This document shows, in pieces, positions 37,436 through 47,658 of a DNA stretch of 64,000 nucleotides. This stretch comes from Oxalobacteraceae sp. CFBP 8761 (GTDB lineage Bacteria; Pseudomonadota; Gammaproteobacteria; Burkholderiales; Burkholderiaceae_D), in the NCBI GenBank assembly GCA_014841595.1, contig JACYUE010000003.1, forward strand, positions 1-64,000. The letters run 5' to 3'. Position numbers and translations under genes: made by a program. Position 1 is the first letter of the stretch, and the number at the start of each line of letters is the position of its first letter. The notes beneath the pieces were generated by a model that saw only the letters and a list, made by a program, of their open reading frames with translations, searched no databases and was not told where the DNA came from.

Positions 37436-38152
37436 TTACTCCGGCAAATCGGCGTCGTGCAACGGCGTCGGGTGGTTTTCCAGCATCGCTTCGTTCACCC
37501 AGCGCGCCACGGCCGGATGGGCCAGCACGCGCTCGCAATACGCTTGCAGCGCCGGGGCCAGCATCACGCCATAGGTCTGGAAACGCAGCACGATCGGCGC
37601 ATAGAAAGCGTCGGCAACCGAGAACGCGCCGAACAGGAACTGGTGATGGCCGAAGCGCGACAGGCAGTCTTCCCAGATTTCGCAGACGCGGCCAATGTCG
37701 GCCTGCGCGCCGTGCGTGCGACCGCGGCCCGGCAGGCGGGCCTGGATATTCATTGGCATGGCGCTGCGCAGTTCGCCGAAGCCGGCGTGCATCTCGGCCA
37801 CGATCGAGCGCGCCAGCGCGCGCGCCGCCACGTCCTGCGGCCACATATGCTTGTCAGGAAATTGCTCGGCCAGGTATTCGGTGATCGCCAAGCTGTCCCA
37901 CACCGTCATTTCGCCGGCCAGCAGCACCGGGACGCGGCCCGCGTGCGAGTAGCGGGCAATCTCGTTGGACGTATCGGGCTGGTCGAGCAAGACCTTGATT
38001 TCAGTGAACGGAATCCCGAACGCCATGGCCGCGACCCAGGGGCGCATCGACCATGACGACAGGTTCTTGTTGCCGATGATGAGCGTCAAGCCGGGGCTGC
38101 GGGTCTGGTCCAGGGTGTGCGTGAGAATCGGGTCGCGTTCGATGGTCTGCAT
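37436..38152 (-). CDS. Glutathione S-transferase family protein
   Basis: A 238-residue protein. The N-terminal thioredoxin-like domain reads LIIGNKNLSSWSMRPWVAAM with catalytic Ser candidates, then AGRVPVLLAGEMTVWDSLAI, where the ES/DS motif binds glutathione. The C-terminal helical domain contains FGAFSVADAFYAPIV. The substrate is unknown. It is 3 bp upstream of cca and likely co-transcribed with it. Confidence 0.9.
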   Translation of the reverse strand: MQTIERDPILTHTLDQTRSPGLTLIIGNKNLSSWSMRPWVAAMAFGIPFTEIKVLLDQPDTSNEIARYSHAGRVPVLLAGEMTVWDSLAITEYLAEQFPDKHMWPQDVAARALARSIVAEMHAGFGELRSAMPMNIQARLPGRGRTHGAQADIGRVCEIWEDCLSRFGHHQFLFGAFSVADAFYAPIVLRFQTYGVMLAPALQAYCERVLAHPAVARWVNEAMLENHPTPLHDADLPE

Positions 38153-38180
38153 GGGGTCTCGTCGGGTACGTGGCGAAGGG

Positions 38181-38211
38181 CGTCCCGGGCGGCGCATGAA
38201 AGCCCGGGACG
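38181..38211. terminator. GC-rich hairpin between slt and the GST gene
   Basis: CGTCCCGGGC pairs perfectly with GCCCGGGACG over 10 bp around an 11 nt loop, in the 150 bp between the slt stop and the GST start. There is no clear T-tract. A second hairpin CGCCCGG-CGA-CCGGGCG lies near 38266-38282. Either may end or process the slt message. Confidence 0.45.
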
Positions 38212-38302
38212 GCTGCGGTAATCGACATCAGCTTGCGGCCCAATGCCACGGCTGTCAAGGCGCTCGCCCGGCGACCGGGCGAACCGCGGCCTGGTCAGCC
38301 TG

Positions 38303-40327
38303 TCAATCCAGCACGGACGTGGATGGCCGCGGCGTGATCGTGCCCAGGCGCGCCTTGAGCGACTGCGGCTTGCCTTCGAAGATCGACGCATAATTGGTGG
38401 CGTTGGCCATCACGTTGCGCACGTAGCCGCGCGTTTCGGTGAACGGGATGGTTTCGACGAAGATCGCCCCTTCCATTGGCGCGTCGAGCCGGCTGCGCCA
38501 GGTGCGCGAGCGGCTCGGGCCGGCGTTGTAGGCGGCCGTGGCCAGCACTTGCGAGCCTTCAAAATTGTTGAGCACCATCGTCATGTAGTTGGCGCCGAGC
38601 GTGATGTTCACGTGCAGGTCGTTGAGCATGCTCGTGACAAAGTTGTTCAGGCCAATCTTGGCCGCCACCCACTTGCCGGTGGCTGGCATCACCTGCATCA
38701 GGCCCGATGCGCCCACGCCCGACCGTGCATCGCGGATGAAGCGCGACTCTTGCCGGATCAGGCCATACACCCAGGCCTTGTCGAGACTCAGGCCCTGGGC
38801 CGTGGGCCGCAATACGTCGAGGTGCGGCGCCGGGAAGCGCTGGTCATAGCTGAACTCGGTGCGCGTGCGCAGCGATGTCTCGACCATGCGGTCGAGCAGC
38901 TCGTTGCGGCGCGCCAGCTCGGCAGCGGCCAGCAACTGGCGTTCGGACAGATTGCGCAGACCCCAGCTCCATTCGCGGTTGCCTTCGGCGCGCAGACGCA
39001 GATCGTAGAATTTGATGGCCCGTTGCAGACTCTGATTCGCCGTGGCCTGGGCCAGTTCGGCGGCCGTGATCGGCGCGATCGGGGGCGGCGCGACGACCTG
39101 GTTGCCCAGCTCTTCCTGGGCCAGCTGGGTATAGAAGGTGGTCTGGCCGGCGATGCTCTGCCACTGCGCGCGCGCCTCGGCCGGACGCCCTTCGCCCTGG
39201 TGCGCGCGCCCGAGCCAGTAGACCCAGGTCGAGTCGGCGCGCAGGGCCGGCGGCATCGTTTCGATCGTGGTGCGCACGGTTTTCCAGTCGCCGCGGCGCA
39301 GCGCCATGCGCGTCTTCCACTGCATCTGGAAGTCGCTCAGGGGCGCGCCATTCGCCCGTTCCCAATACGCGTGCGCTTCGGGCGCCAGCACGATCGAGGC
39401 GGCCAGCGCCACATTGGCCCAGCCGATCGCGCGTTCTTCGGGCGTCAATTGGGCGCTGTTCTTTTCGAGCCCAGCCACGGCCAGGCGCAGCGTGGTGCGC
39501 GCCATGCGGCCCACGGCAACCAGGTACAGCTCGCGCTCGGCGCGGCTGTTGCCGATCCCGCGCGCCATCGCCACGGCGGGCAGGTCGACCGCCTGGGTGG
39601 CCCGGGTTTCGGGTAAACCGAGCAAGACGGCAGCGCGGCGCGCCGGGCCGCTGGCATTGTCCAGGCCCGCCAGACGCAGCTGCGTGAGCAGATCGGCTTC
39701 GGTGAACTGGCCATTGGCCACCAGCTGCGCAATCAGGGCGCCGCAGGCGTCACCATAGCCGGCAGGGGTTTTCAGGAGTACGCGCGCTTCGTCGGCGACG
39801 CGCTCGCCGCGCTCGGCCCTGGCCAGCAGCGCGTAGCAGCGGATCGGCAGGCTGCCGGACTGGGCCAGCGTGCCCGCTTCGCGTTCAAAGGTGTTCCATT
39901 CGCGGCGCTTGCCCAGCTCCATCAGCCATTCGGCGCGCAGCTGTTCAGCCACCGCCGTGCCTTCGTGGCGCCGCAGCACTTGCAGCACCTCGTCCTGGAT
40001 GGCATCGCGCAGGCGCGGTTTCAGACGATAATAGTCAACGTAGGACGCCAGCAGGTAATTGGTCACCGGCAGGCGCGACGCAATGGCGTTGGCCCGCGCT
40101 TCGTCGCTCTGGCGCGCCGCTTCGCGCAGCAACATGAAGTTGTCGTCGTCGGCGCGGCTGGCGGCGCCCGCCACGGTAGGCGCACCCGCCGGAACGGGGG
40201 ACAGTGCTACCTCGGGCGCGGGTGCTTCCGGGTCTTCCTGGGCCGCTGCGCCTGGCGCAAACGCCAGACTCAGAACAAGGGCAATAGCAGCCGGCAACAC
40301 GCCGACAGGCAATTTCGATTGAAACAT
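38303..40327 (-). CDS. slt: Soluble lytic murein transglycosylase, Slt family
   Basis: A 674-residue periplasmic enzyme that cleaves peptidoglycan between MurNAc and GlcNAc with formation of anhydro-MurNAc. The signal peptide covers about residues 1-29 (ALVLSLAFAPGAAA). The long alpha-superhelical U-domain precedes the catalytic domain, where Glu527 lies in YGLIRQESRFIRDARS and GASGLMQVMPATGKWVA follows. NLHVNITLG-type (DLHVNITLGANYMTMVLNNF) and TAAYNAGPSRSRTWR complete the signature. It is divergent from the 5-formyl-THF cyclo-ligase gene with 32 bp between. Confidence 0.95.
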   Translation of the reverse strand: MFQSKLPVGVLPAAIALVLSLAFAPGAAAQEDPEAPAPEVALSPVPAGAPTVAGAASRADDDNFMLLREAARQSDEARANAIASRLPVTNYLLASYVDYYRLKPRLRDAIQDEVLQVLRRHEGTAVAEQLRAEWLMELGKRREWNTFEREAGTLAQSGSLPIRCYALLARAERGERVADEARVLLKTPAGYGDACGALIAQLVANGQFTEADLLTQLRLAGLDNASGPARRAAVLLGLPETRATQAVDLPAVAMARGIGNSRAERELYLVAVGRMARTTLRLAVAGLEKNSAQLTPEERAIGWANVALAASIVLAPEAHAYWERANGAPLSDFQMQWKTRMALRRGDWKTVRTTIETMPPALRADSTWVYWLGRAHQGEGRPAEARAQWQSIAGQTTFYTQLAQEELGNQVVAPPPIAPITAAELAQATANQSLQRAIKFYDLRLRAEGNREWSWGLRNLSERQLLAAAELARRNELLDRMVETSLRTRTEFSYDQRFPAPHLDVLRPTAQGLSLDKAWVYGLIRQESRFIRDARSGVGASGLMQVMPATGKWVAAKIGLNNFVTSMLNDLHVNITLGANYMTMVLNNFEGSQVLATAAYNAGPSRSRTWRSRLDAPMEGAIFVETIPFTETRGYVRNVMANATNYASIFEGKPQSLKARLGTITPRPSTSVLD

Positions 40328-40359
40328 CCACCACTCTCACAATACGCTGCATTGAAACC

Positions 40360-40965
40360 ATGACCGGCGAACCAAGAATACCACGCGCCTCCGTGCCGCA
40401 CCCAGACACAAGTGCTCTACAGCAACCACATCAAGACAAGGCGTTGTTGCGCGACACACTCAAGGCACGCCGGCGTGCGCTTGATCCTGAACAGAAAGCC
40501 GCATGGGACCAGCGCATTGGCGCGCGGGTGCTGGCGTGGTGGCAAGCCAATCCCCACGCCTCGCTGGCCGTCTACTTGCCGCTCGCGGGCGAGCCGGACC
40601 TGAGCGCAGCGTACGCGGAAATGGCGGCGGCAGGCGTACGACTGGCGCTACCCGTGGTCGTGGCGCGCCATGCGGCGCTGGAATTTGCCGAGTGGCAGCC
40701 GGGCGAGCCGACCGTGGCCGACCGGATGGGCGTGGCGGTGCCAGCCGAGTTACGCATGGTGGCGCGGCCGCCGGCATTGCTGGTGCCGTGCCTGGGGTTT
40801 AATACTTTGGGGTATCGCGTGGGGTATGGCGGCGGGTTTTATGACCGGACGCTGGCGCCCGAGCCGCGCCCGAGCACGGTGGGCATCGCGTATGCGTGCC
40901 AGTTGGTCGAGTTTGTCGGCGACGCGCACGATGTGCCGCTCGATCGGGTGATTACCGAAGCGTGA
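40360..40965 (+). CDS. ygfA: 5-formyltetrahydrofolate cyclo-ligase
   Basis: A 201-residue enzyme that converts 5-formyl-THF to 5,10-methenyl-THF using ATP. The N-terminal basic helix DTLKARRRALDPEQKAAWDQ, the central VYLPLAGEPDLS and the C-terminal LVPCLGFNTLGYRVGYGGGF are family signatures. It feeds the one-carbon pool used by metF. No 6S RNA gene lies upstream, since only 32 bp separate it from slt. Confidence 0.94.
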   Translation: MTGEPRIPRASVPHPDTSALQQPHQDKALLRDTLKARRRALDPEQKAAWDQRIGARVLAWWQANPHASLAVYLPLAGEPDLSAAYAEMAAAGVRLALPVVVARHAALEFAEWQPGEPTVADRMGVAVPAELRMVARPPALLVPCLGFNTLGYRVGYGGGFYDRTLAPEPRPSTVGIAYACQLVEFVGDAHDVPLDRVITEA

Positions 40966-40996
40966 TGTGCACTAACGTATCGAACATCGGTTGAAC

Positions 40997-41021
40997 GCGT
41001 GGACGGCTCCGCCGTCCACGC
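40997..41021. terminator. Bidirectional terminator hairpin between ygfA and metF
   Basis: GCGTGGACGGC pairs perfectly with GCCGTCCACGC around a TCC loop, in the 69 bp between two convergent genes. It lacks a strong T-tract on either side, but the position and 11 bp stem support a shared 3' end. Confidence 0.6.
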
Positions 41022-41034
41022 TACCTTCAGCAGC

Positions 41035-41865
41035 TCAAGGCCTGAGCCGCTGCCAGATCGCCGTCGTCGGCACTGCCTGGTTCATGCTGTAGAAATGCAG
41101 ACCCGGCGCACCGCCGGCCAGCAGCTTTTCGCACAAGCCAGTGACGACATCCAGGCCAAAGGCCTTGATCGACGCGCTGTCGTCGCCAAAGCTGGCCAGT
41201 TTGAGACGCACCCAGCGCGGGATCTCCGCGCCGCACATGTCCGAGAACCGCATCAGCTGCATGTAGTTCGTGATCGGCATGATGCCGGCCACGATCGGCA
41301 CCGTCACGCCCAGCTTGCGCACATTGTCGACGAACGAAAAATACGCATCGGCATTGTAGAAGTACTGGGTAATGGCGGCGTCGGCCCCGGCGCTCACCTT
41401 GCGCGCGAACGCTTGCAGGTCGTCCTGCGGCGAACGTGCCTGCGGGTGCATTTCGGGATAGGCCGCCACTTCGATGCGGAACCAGTCGCCGGTTTCCTGG
41501 CGAATGAATTCGACCAGGTCGCTGGCATAGCGCAATTCACCGGCGCCGCCGTAACCGCTCGGCAAGTCGCCGCGCAGCGCCACGATGCGCCGGATACCGC
41601 TGTCCTGGTACTGCTTGAGGACGGCGCGGATCGACTCGCGCGTGGCGCCCACGCACGACAGATGCGGCGCAGCTTCATGGCCGGCGGCCTGGATTTCCTG
41701 CACCGTCTGCAGCGTACCCTGCTGGGTACTGCCGCCGGCACCGAACGTCACCGAGAAATACTTCGGCTGCAACTCGGCCAGCTTGGCCCGCGTCACGCGC
41801 AGTTTCTCGGCACCTTCCGGCGTCTTGGGCGGGAAGAACTCGATACTGAAATCAGGAGTTTCCAT
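41035..41865 (-). CDS. metF: 5,10-methylenetetrahydrofolate reductase
   Basis: A 276-residue FAD enzyme that makes 5-methyl-THF for methionine synthase. The start METPDFSIEFFPPKTPEGAE is the classical MetF N-terminus, followed by VTFGAGGSTQQGTLQTVQEI and GADAAITQYFYNADAYFSFV. It overlaps the upstream small membrane-protein gene by 14 bp. It belongs to the ahcY operon under the SAH riboswitch. Confidence 0.96.
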   Translation of the reverse strand: METPDFSIEFFPPKTPEGAEKLRVTRAKLAELQPKYFSVTFGAGGSTQQGTLQTVQEIQAAGHEAAPHLSCVGATRESIRAVLKQYQDSGIRRIVALRGDLPSGYGGAGELRYASDLVEFIRQETGDWFRIEVAAYPEMHPQARSPQDDLQAFARKVSAGADAAITQYFYNADAYFSFVDNVRKLGVTVPIVAGIMPITNYMQLMRFSDMCGAEIPRWVRLKLASFGDDSASIKAFGLDVVTGLCEKLLAGGAPGLHFYSMNQAVPTTAIWQRLRP

Positions 41866-42208
41866 CTTTGTCGGAGAGAAGCAAGGAAGAAAGCGCCCAC
41901 GAAATGATGCTGTACAGGATGGCTGCCAGGAAGGCCGACCAGAAACCGGCAACTTCAAAACCACCCACCACGTTCGCCACCAGCCAGAACAGCACAGCAT
42001 TGATGACCAGGATGAACAGGCCCATCGAGAGCAGCGTTACTGGCAGCGTCAACAGCACCAGCACGGGCCGGATCAGCGTATTGACCAGGCCCAGCACCAG
42101 CGCCGCGATCAGGGCGGTGCCGACGCTCGAGACTTCGACGGAGTGCATCAGGTAAGGCAGGGCCATCAGGGCCGCGGCATTGATCAGCCAGGTGATTAAC
42201 AGGCGCAT
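41852..42208 (-). CDS. Phage holin family 4-like membrane protein
   Basis: A 118-residue protein with four membrane helices. It has LVLGLVNTLIRPVLVLLTLP and a C-terminal LAAILYSIISWALSSLLL. This is the small conserved membrane family often annotated as phage holin family 4 (PF04020-like). It is not phage-derived here, and its role is unknown. The 14 bp overlap with metF and the location between ahcY and metF are typical for Burkholderiales. Confidence 0.88.
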   Translation of the reverse strand: MRLLITWLINAAALMALPYLMHSVEVSSVGTALIAALVLGLVNTLIRPVLVLLTLPVTLLSMGLFILVINAVLFWLVANVVGGFEVAGFWSAFLAAILYSIISWALSSLLLSDKDGNS

Positions 42209-42238
42209 CGTTACAGACTTTCGTGGAATTGGATAAAC

Positions 42239-42260
42239 GAAACGCCCCGAAAGGCGTTTC
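42239..42260 (-). terminator. Hairpin between ahcY and the small membrane protein gene
   Basis: On the reverse strand GAAACGCC and GGCGTTTC form an 8 bp stem with a 6 nt loop, followed by GTTTATCC. The weak T-tract suggests partial termination, which would lower metF relative to ahcY. Confidence 0.55.
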
Positions 42261-42297
42261 ACATGACAACAGAGACTACTGCACAGTCAGGGACTGA

Positions 42298-43710
<1,413 letters not shown>

Positions 43711-43743
43711 CACGCCCTCCTTTCAATGATTAGAAAAAAGTAA

Positions 43744-43810
43744 CGTGAGCGCAGTTGCTGATATCCGAGCCTGGCTGAAAGGAGTCTTTCAGTCGCAACG
43801 CTCCTCGGAA
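43744..43810 (-). promoter_or_regulatory. SAH riboswitch in the ahcY leader
   Basis: The reverse strand reads CCGAGGAGCGTTGCGACTGA, then a variable stem with a CTTTCAG partner, then CCAGGCTCGG, and then CAACTGCGCTCACG. CCGAG pairs with CTCGG (P1), the GAGCG/CGCTC and GTTGC/GCAAC pairings give the pseudoknot stem, and CTGAAAG pairs with CTTTCAG. This matches the conserved SAH aptamer, known to turn on ahcY operons in beta- and gammaproteobacteria. It lies 34 bp before the ahcY ATG. A -10-like TAAACT is just upstream. Confidence 0.93.
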
Positions 43811-43908
43811 CGAAGTAGTTTAGCACGCCTGATCCGCAATGGATATGCTTGCCTGGACGAGCACCGGTACACGGCGTGACCCGACACCGGCGGCCGGCGG
43901 TTCGGGCT

Positions 43909-44532
43909 TCACGGCTCGCCGTTAGCGCCGAACGTGCGAAATCCTGAACGTTCATTCAGGCGTTCCATGTAAGCGAGCACGGCCGGATAGTGTGGCCGCT
44001 CCATCGGCGTGAGCAGCCAGCGGTTGACCGACAGGCCGATCACGACGTCCGCCAGCGAGAATTGCGCACCCGTGACGTAGGCGCCAGTGGTGGCCAGCTG
44101 GCGTTCGAGGATGCCGATATGCCGGTGCCAGCTCGCAATGCTGGCCGCGATCTGACCCGGATCGCGGTGCGCCGGGCTGCCCCGCACCAGTCCCATGAAC
44201 GCATAGCGCCAGGCATTGTTCAGTTCGGTGGCTTGCCAGTCCATCCATTGCTCGACCAGTGCGCGGGCGCGGGGCGTGGGCGGCAACAGGTGTTGTTCGG
44301 CGCTGTTGGCGCACAGGTAGCGGCAAATCGCGTTCGATTCCCACAGCACGAAGTCGCCATCGACGATGACCGGCACCGTCGCGTTCGGGTTGAGCGCAAG
44401 GAAGGCTTCCTGCTGGGGAGGCTGGAAGCCAGTTCCCCAGTCTTCGCGCTTGAACGGGATATCCAGTTCGCTGCAGGTCCACAAGACCTTGCGCACGTTG
44501 AGCGAGGCAGCTTTTCCGAGAATTTTGAGCAT
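43909..44532 (-). CDS. Glutathione S-transferase family protein
   Basis: A 207-residue protein. The N-terminal domain reads MLKILGKAASLNVRKVLWTC, with the active-site Ser/Asn region, then NATVPVIVDGDFVLWESNAI, whose ES motif binds glutathione. The C-terminal domain has GAQFSLADVVIGLSVNRWL. It is different from the GST at 37.4 kb. It lies 30 bp downstream of the PhzF gene and may be co-transcribed with it. Substrate unknown. Confidence 0.92.
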   Translation of the reverse strand: MLKILGKAASLNVRKVLWTCSELDIPFKREDWGTGFQPPQQEAFLALNPNATVPVIVDGDFVLWESNAICRYLCANSAEQHLLPPTPRARALVEQWMDWQATELNNAWRYAFMGLVRGSPAHRDPGQIAASIASWHRHIGILERQLATTGAYVTGAQFSLADVVIGLSVNRWLLTPMERPHYPAVLAYMERLNERSGFRTFGANGEP

Positions 44533-44562
44533 GGGGGTTCCTGTGAAATGAAAGCGGGTAAT

Positions 44563-45360
44563 TCAGACGGTAATGCGGCCTTCGAGATACAACACGCATC
44601 CACCTTCGAGCTCGACGCGGCCGTCGACCAGCCGGCACGCCAGTTCGCCGCCGCGGCGCGATGCCTGGAAGGCGCGCAGTGTCGTCTTGCCCAGCCGCTC
44701 GCCCCAGTATGGCGCAAGCGCGCAATGAGCGCTGCCCGTGACGGGATCTTCCGGCACGCCCTTGGCCGGGGCAAAGTAGCGGCTGACGCAATCGTAGTCG
44801 CCATCGCCGGGCGCCGTCACGGCCAGACCAGGCCGTGGCAGGCGCCCGATGGCGTTGAAGTCCGGCGCCAGTTCGCGCACGGCCCGTGCGTCTGCCAGCA
44901 CCACCGTATAGCCGAATCCATCGTCGAGGACGTCGAGCAGTTCGTGCGGATGGCAACCCAGGGCCGCCGCCAGGCCGGGCGGTGCCGCCACCGGCACGAG
45001 TGTGCGAGCAGGGAAATTCAGTACATAGCCGGTTGCTGAACGCCGCACCGGCAACGGACCGCTCGCCGTGTCGAACACGACCTCGGTACGACCGGGCTCG
45101 AGCCGTTCCATGACAACCGCCGCGCTCGCCAGCGTCGCATGGCCACACAGCGGCATTTCAACCAGCGGGGTGAACCAGCGCAGCCGGTACTGCCCGTCAT
45201 GCGGTACCAGGAACGCCGTCTCGGACAGGTTGTTTTCGGCAGCGATCGCATGCATCAGCGCCGTGTCGGGAAACGCGTCCAGCACGACGACGGCGGCCGG
45301 ATTGCCGCCAAACAGCCGGTCTGTGAAGGCATCGACTTGATAGATGGGTAGTACCTGCAT
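44563..45360 (-). CDS. PhzF family epimerase/isomerase-like protein
   Basis: A 265-residue protein. Signatures of the family are YQVDAFTDRLFGGNPAAVVV at the N-terminus, then ENNLSETAFLV with the catalytic Glu, LCGHATLASAAVV, and DPVTGSAHCALAPYWGERLG. PhzF itself isomerises dihydrohydroxyanthranilate, but most members have unknown substrates and no phenazine genes are present here. A terminator of metK separates it from that gene. Confidence 0.92.
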   Translation of the reverse strand: MQVLPIYQVDAFTDRLFGGNPAAVVVLDAFPDTALMHAIAAENNLSETAFLVPHDGQYRLRWFTPLVEMPLCGHATLASAAVVMERLEPGRTEVVFDTASGPLPVRRSATGYVLNFPARTLVPVAAPPGLAAALGCHPHELLDVLDDGFGYTVVLADARAVRELAPDFNAIGRLPRPGLAVTAPGDGDYDCVSRYFAPAKGVPEDPVTGSAHCALAPYWGERLGKTTLRAFQASRRGGELACRLVDGRVELEGGCVLYLEGRITV

Positions 45361-45384
45361 GGCGTCCTTCTAGTGCAATGGGCA

Positions 45385-45423
45385 AGAAAAAACCCCAAAA
45401 ACTGCAGGGCAATTTTTGGGGTT
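45385..45423 (-). terminator. Rho-independent terminator of metK
   Basis: On the reverse strand AACCCCAAAAA pairs with TTTTTGGGGTT over 11 bp around an 11 nt loop. It is followed by a TTTTC tract, 33 bp beyond the metK stop. Confidence 0.88.
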
Positions 45424-45455
45424 CGCTGTGCGGTCGCGGTGTGCGCGTCAGGAAC

Positions 45456-46622
45456 TCAGGCGATGCCGGCCGCTGCGCGCAGTTCGGCTGCCTTGTCGGT
45501 GCGTTCCCACGTGAATTCCGGCTCTTCGCGACCGAAGTGGCCGTAGGCGGCGGTCTTGGTGTAGATCGGACGCAGCAGGTCGAGCATCTGAACGATGCCT
45601 TTCGGACGCAGGTCGAAGTGCGCGTTGACGAGCGCTGCGATCTTGTCGTCCGGGATCACGCCGGTGCCTTCGGTGTACACGGTGATATTGATCGGACGCG
45701 CCACGCCGATGGCGTAGCTGACCTGCACCTGGCACTGACGCGCCAGACCGGCGGCGACGATGTTCTTCGCCACGTAGCGGGCCGCGTAGGCAGCCGAACG
45801 GTCGACCTTGGTAGGATCCTTGCCCGAGAATGCGCCGCCGCCGTGCGGGGCTGCGCCGCCGTAGGTGTCGACGATGATCTTGCGGCCGGTCAGGCCGCAA
45901 TCGCCCTGCGGACCGCCGATGACGAAGCGGCCGGTCGGGTTGACCAGGAAGCGGGTGTCCTTGAGCCACTCTCGCGGCAGCGTGGTCTTGATGATTTCTT
46001 CGATGACGGCTTCTTCGATCTGCGCGTGCGTCACGTCAGGATGGTGCTGGGTCGAGAGCACGACGGTGTCGACGGCCACCGGGCGGCCATCGACGTAGCG
46101 CAGCGTGACTTGCGACTTGGCATCCGGACGCAGCCATGGCAGGCGGCCATCCTTGCGCAGCTGCGACTGGCGCTCGACCAGGCGGTGCGCGTAGTAAATG
46201 GCAGCTGGCATCAGCTCTGGCGTTTCATCGCAGGCATAGCCGAACATCAGGCCCTGGTCACCGGCGCCCTGGTCGAGATCGATGCCCTTGCCTTCGTCGA
46301 CACCCTGGGCGATGTCCGGCGACTGCTTGTCATAGCAGACCATGACAGCGCAACCTTTGTAGTCGATGCCGAAATCGGTATTGTCGTAGCCGATGCGCTT
46401 GATGGTGTCACGTGCGACCTTGATGTAGTCGACGTTGGCGTGGGTGGTGATTTCACCGGCGAGAACGACGAGGCCGGTATTGCACAGCGTTTCTGCAGCG
46501 ACGCGGGCGGTTGGATCCTCGGTCAGGATCGCATCGAGGATGGCGTCGGAAATCTGGTCAGCCACCTTGTCTGGGTGGCCTTCGGAAACGGATTCAGAGG
46601 TAAAGAGGTAGTCGTTCGACAT
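45456..46622 (-). CDS. metK: S-adenosylmethionine synthetase
   Basis: A 388-residue enzyme that makes SAM from methionine and ATP. The N-terminus [20 protein letters not shown], the motif [12 protein letters not shown] and the phosphate-binding [16 protein letters not shown] are diagnostic. It forms the methyl cycle with ahcY and metF nearby but is separately transcribed, since it has its own promoter, a 60 nt leader and its own terminator. Confidence 0.98.
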   Translation of the reverse strand: MSNDYLFTSESVSEGHPDKVADQISDAILDAILTEDPTARVAAETLCNTGLVVLAGEITTHANVDYIKVARDTIKRIGYDNTDFGIDYKGCAVMVCYDKQSPDIAQGVDEGKGIDLDQGAGDQGLMFGYACDETPELMPAAIYYAHRLVERQSQLRKDGRLPWLRPDAKSQVTLRYVDGRPVAVDTVVLSTQHHPDVTHAQIEEAVIEEIIKTTLPREWLKDTRFLVNPTGRFVIGGPQGDCGLTGRKIIVDTYGGAAPHGGGAFSGKDPTKVDRSAAYAARYVAKNIVAAGLARQCQVQVSYAIGVARPINITVYTEGTGVIPDDKIAALVNAHFDLRPKGIVQMLDLLRPIYTKTAAYGHFGREEPEFTWERTDKAAELRAAAGIA

Positions 46623-46688
46623 GAAGGCTCCTGTTACGGGTCATAATTCTGCCGCAGCAAACTGAGCCTGCGACGCTTTAGCGACATT

Positions 46689-46717
46689 TATATTCCGCTT
46701 CGCAAGTTGTCTGTTAA
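46689..46717 (-). promoter_or_regulatory. Candidate metK promoter
   Basis: On the reverse strand TTAACA (46712-46717) is separated by 17 bp from AATATA (46689-46694). It would give a leader of about 60 nt. The leader contains a 7 bp stem, GTCGCAG with CTGCGGC including one wobble. Confidence 0.5.
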
Positions 46718-46806
46718 CTCGGCGGATCCTGCATAAAGTGGTATTTTACGCTTCCTTGGAATTTTGGTGTGGAAACGCGCGTGGCGTCCGCTACCCAACA
46801 ATCGAC

Positions 46807-47658
46807 ATGCTAGTTGTACTTTTCCGGATACTCTCCGTTTTTCCCTTGCCACTCCTGCACGCCCTGGGCGCAGCGATGGGTTGGCTGGTGTATGGCCTGT
46901 CGCCATCGTATCGCAAGCGCCTGCGCGCCAACCTGGTTCAGGCCGGCTATGACGCCCACTGGCGCGCGGCCGTGGCCGAGGCCGGCAAGGCCGCCATCGA
47001 GCTTGCGTTCGTCTGGTGCGCCAACCCGGAGCGGGTTGCCAGGCATGCCACAGTAGAGAATTGGGACCTGGTCCAGGCGCGGCTCGACGCCGGTCGCGGG
47101 ATTGTCTTTCTTACGCCACACCTGGGCTGCTTTGAAATGACGGCGCAGCAAATCGCGCTGCGCACGGCGTTGACGGTCATGTATCGCCCGCCGCGCAAGA
47201 GCGCATTGAAGCCACTGGTCGAAGGCGCCCGTGCGCGTCACAACCTGCATCTGGCGCCGGCCAATCTGTCCGGCGTGCGCATCCTGGCCAAGACCCTCAA
47301 GGGCGGCCAGCCGATCGGCTTGCTGCCAGACCAGGTGCCACAAGAAGGCGAAGGCGTCTGGGCGCCATTTTTCGGCCGCAATGCCTACACGATGACGCTG
47401 CCGGCCAAGCTGGCCCAGCTCGGCAAGGCCGACATTCTGCTGGTGTATGCCGAGCGCCGTGCGCATGGCGCCGGCTACATCGTGCGCTTCGTCGAATTCG
47501 ATGGTGACCTGTCGGGCACGGGTGCCGAGCAGGCAGCCGCCATCAACCGCGCGATGGAGCAACTGATCGCCCGTGCGCCGGCCCAGTATTTCTGGAGCTA
47601 TAACCGCTACAAGCAGCCGGACGGCGTGGCGGGCCCTGACACCGAGGTCGCACCATGA
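46807..47658 (+). CDS. LpxL/HtrB-type lipid A acyltransferase
   Basis: A 283-residue inner-membrane acyltransferase of the LpxL/LpxM family. The HX4E catalytic motif is in FLTPHLGCFEMTAQQ. Other marks are MYRPPRKSALKPLVEGARAR and GLLPDQVPQEGEGVWAPFFG. It transfers a secondary acyl chain to Kdo-lipid A. An ATG at 46738 would add 23 residues with no family match, so 46807 is chosen. The stop overlaps the start of the next acyltransferase gene by 4 bp. Confidence 0.92.
   Translation: MLVVLFRILSVFPLPLLHALGAAMGWLVYGLSPSYRKRLRANLVQAGYDAHWRAAVAEAGKAAIELAFVWCANPERVARHATVENWDLVQARLDAGRGIVFLTPHLGCFEMTAQQIALRTALTVMYRPPRKSALKPLVEGARARHNLHLAPANLSGVRILAKTLKGGQPIGLLPDQVPQEGEGVWAPFFGRNAYTMTLPAKLAQLGKADILLVYAERRAHGAGYIVRFVEFDGDLSGTGAEQAAAINRAMEQLIARAPAQYFWSYNRYKQPDGVAGPDTEVAP

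Noticed and set aside
40328..40359. 6S RNA gene upstream of ygfA
   Set aside because: Only 32 bp lie between slt and ygfA, too short for a 6S RNA.
41852..42208. Prophage remnant suggested by a holin-type name
   Set aside because: It is a widespread chromosomal membrane family lying in the ahcY-metF operon, with no phage genes around.
44563..45360. Phenazine biosynthesis
   Set aside because: The PhzF family is broad and no other phz genes are present in the window.
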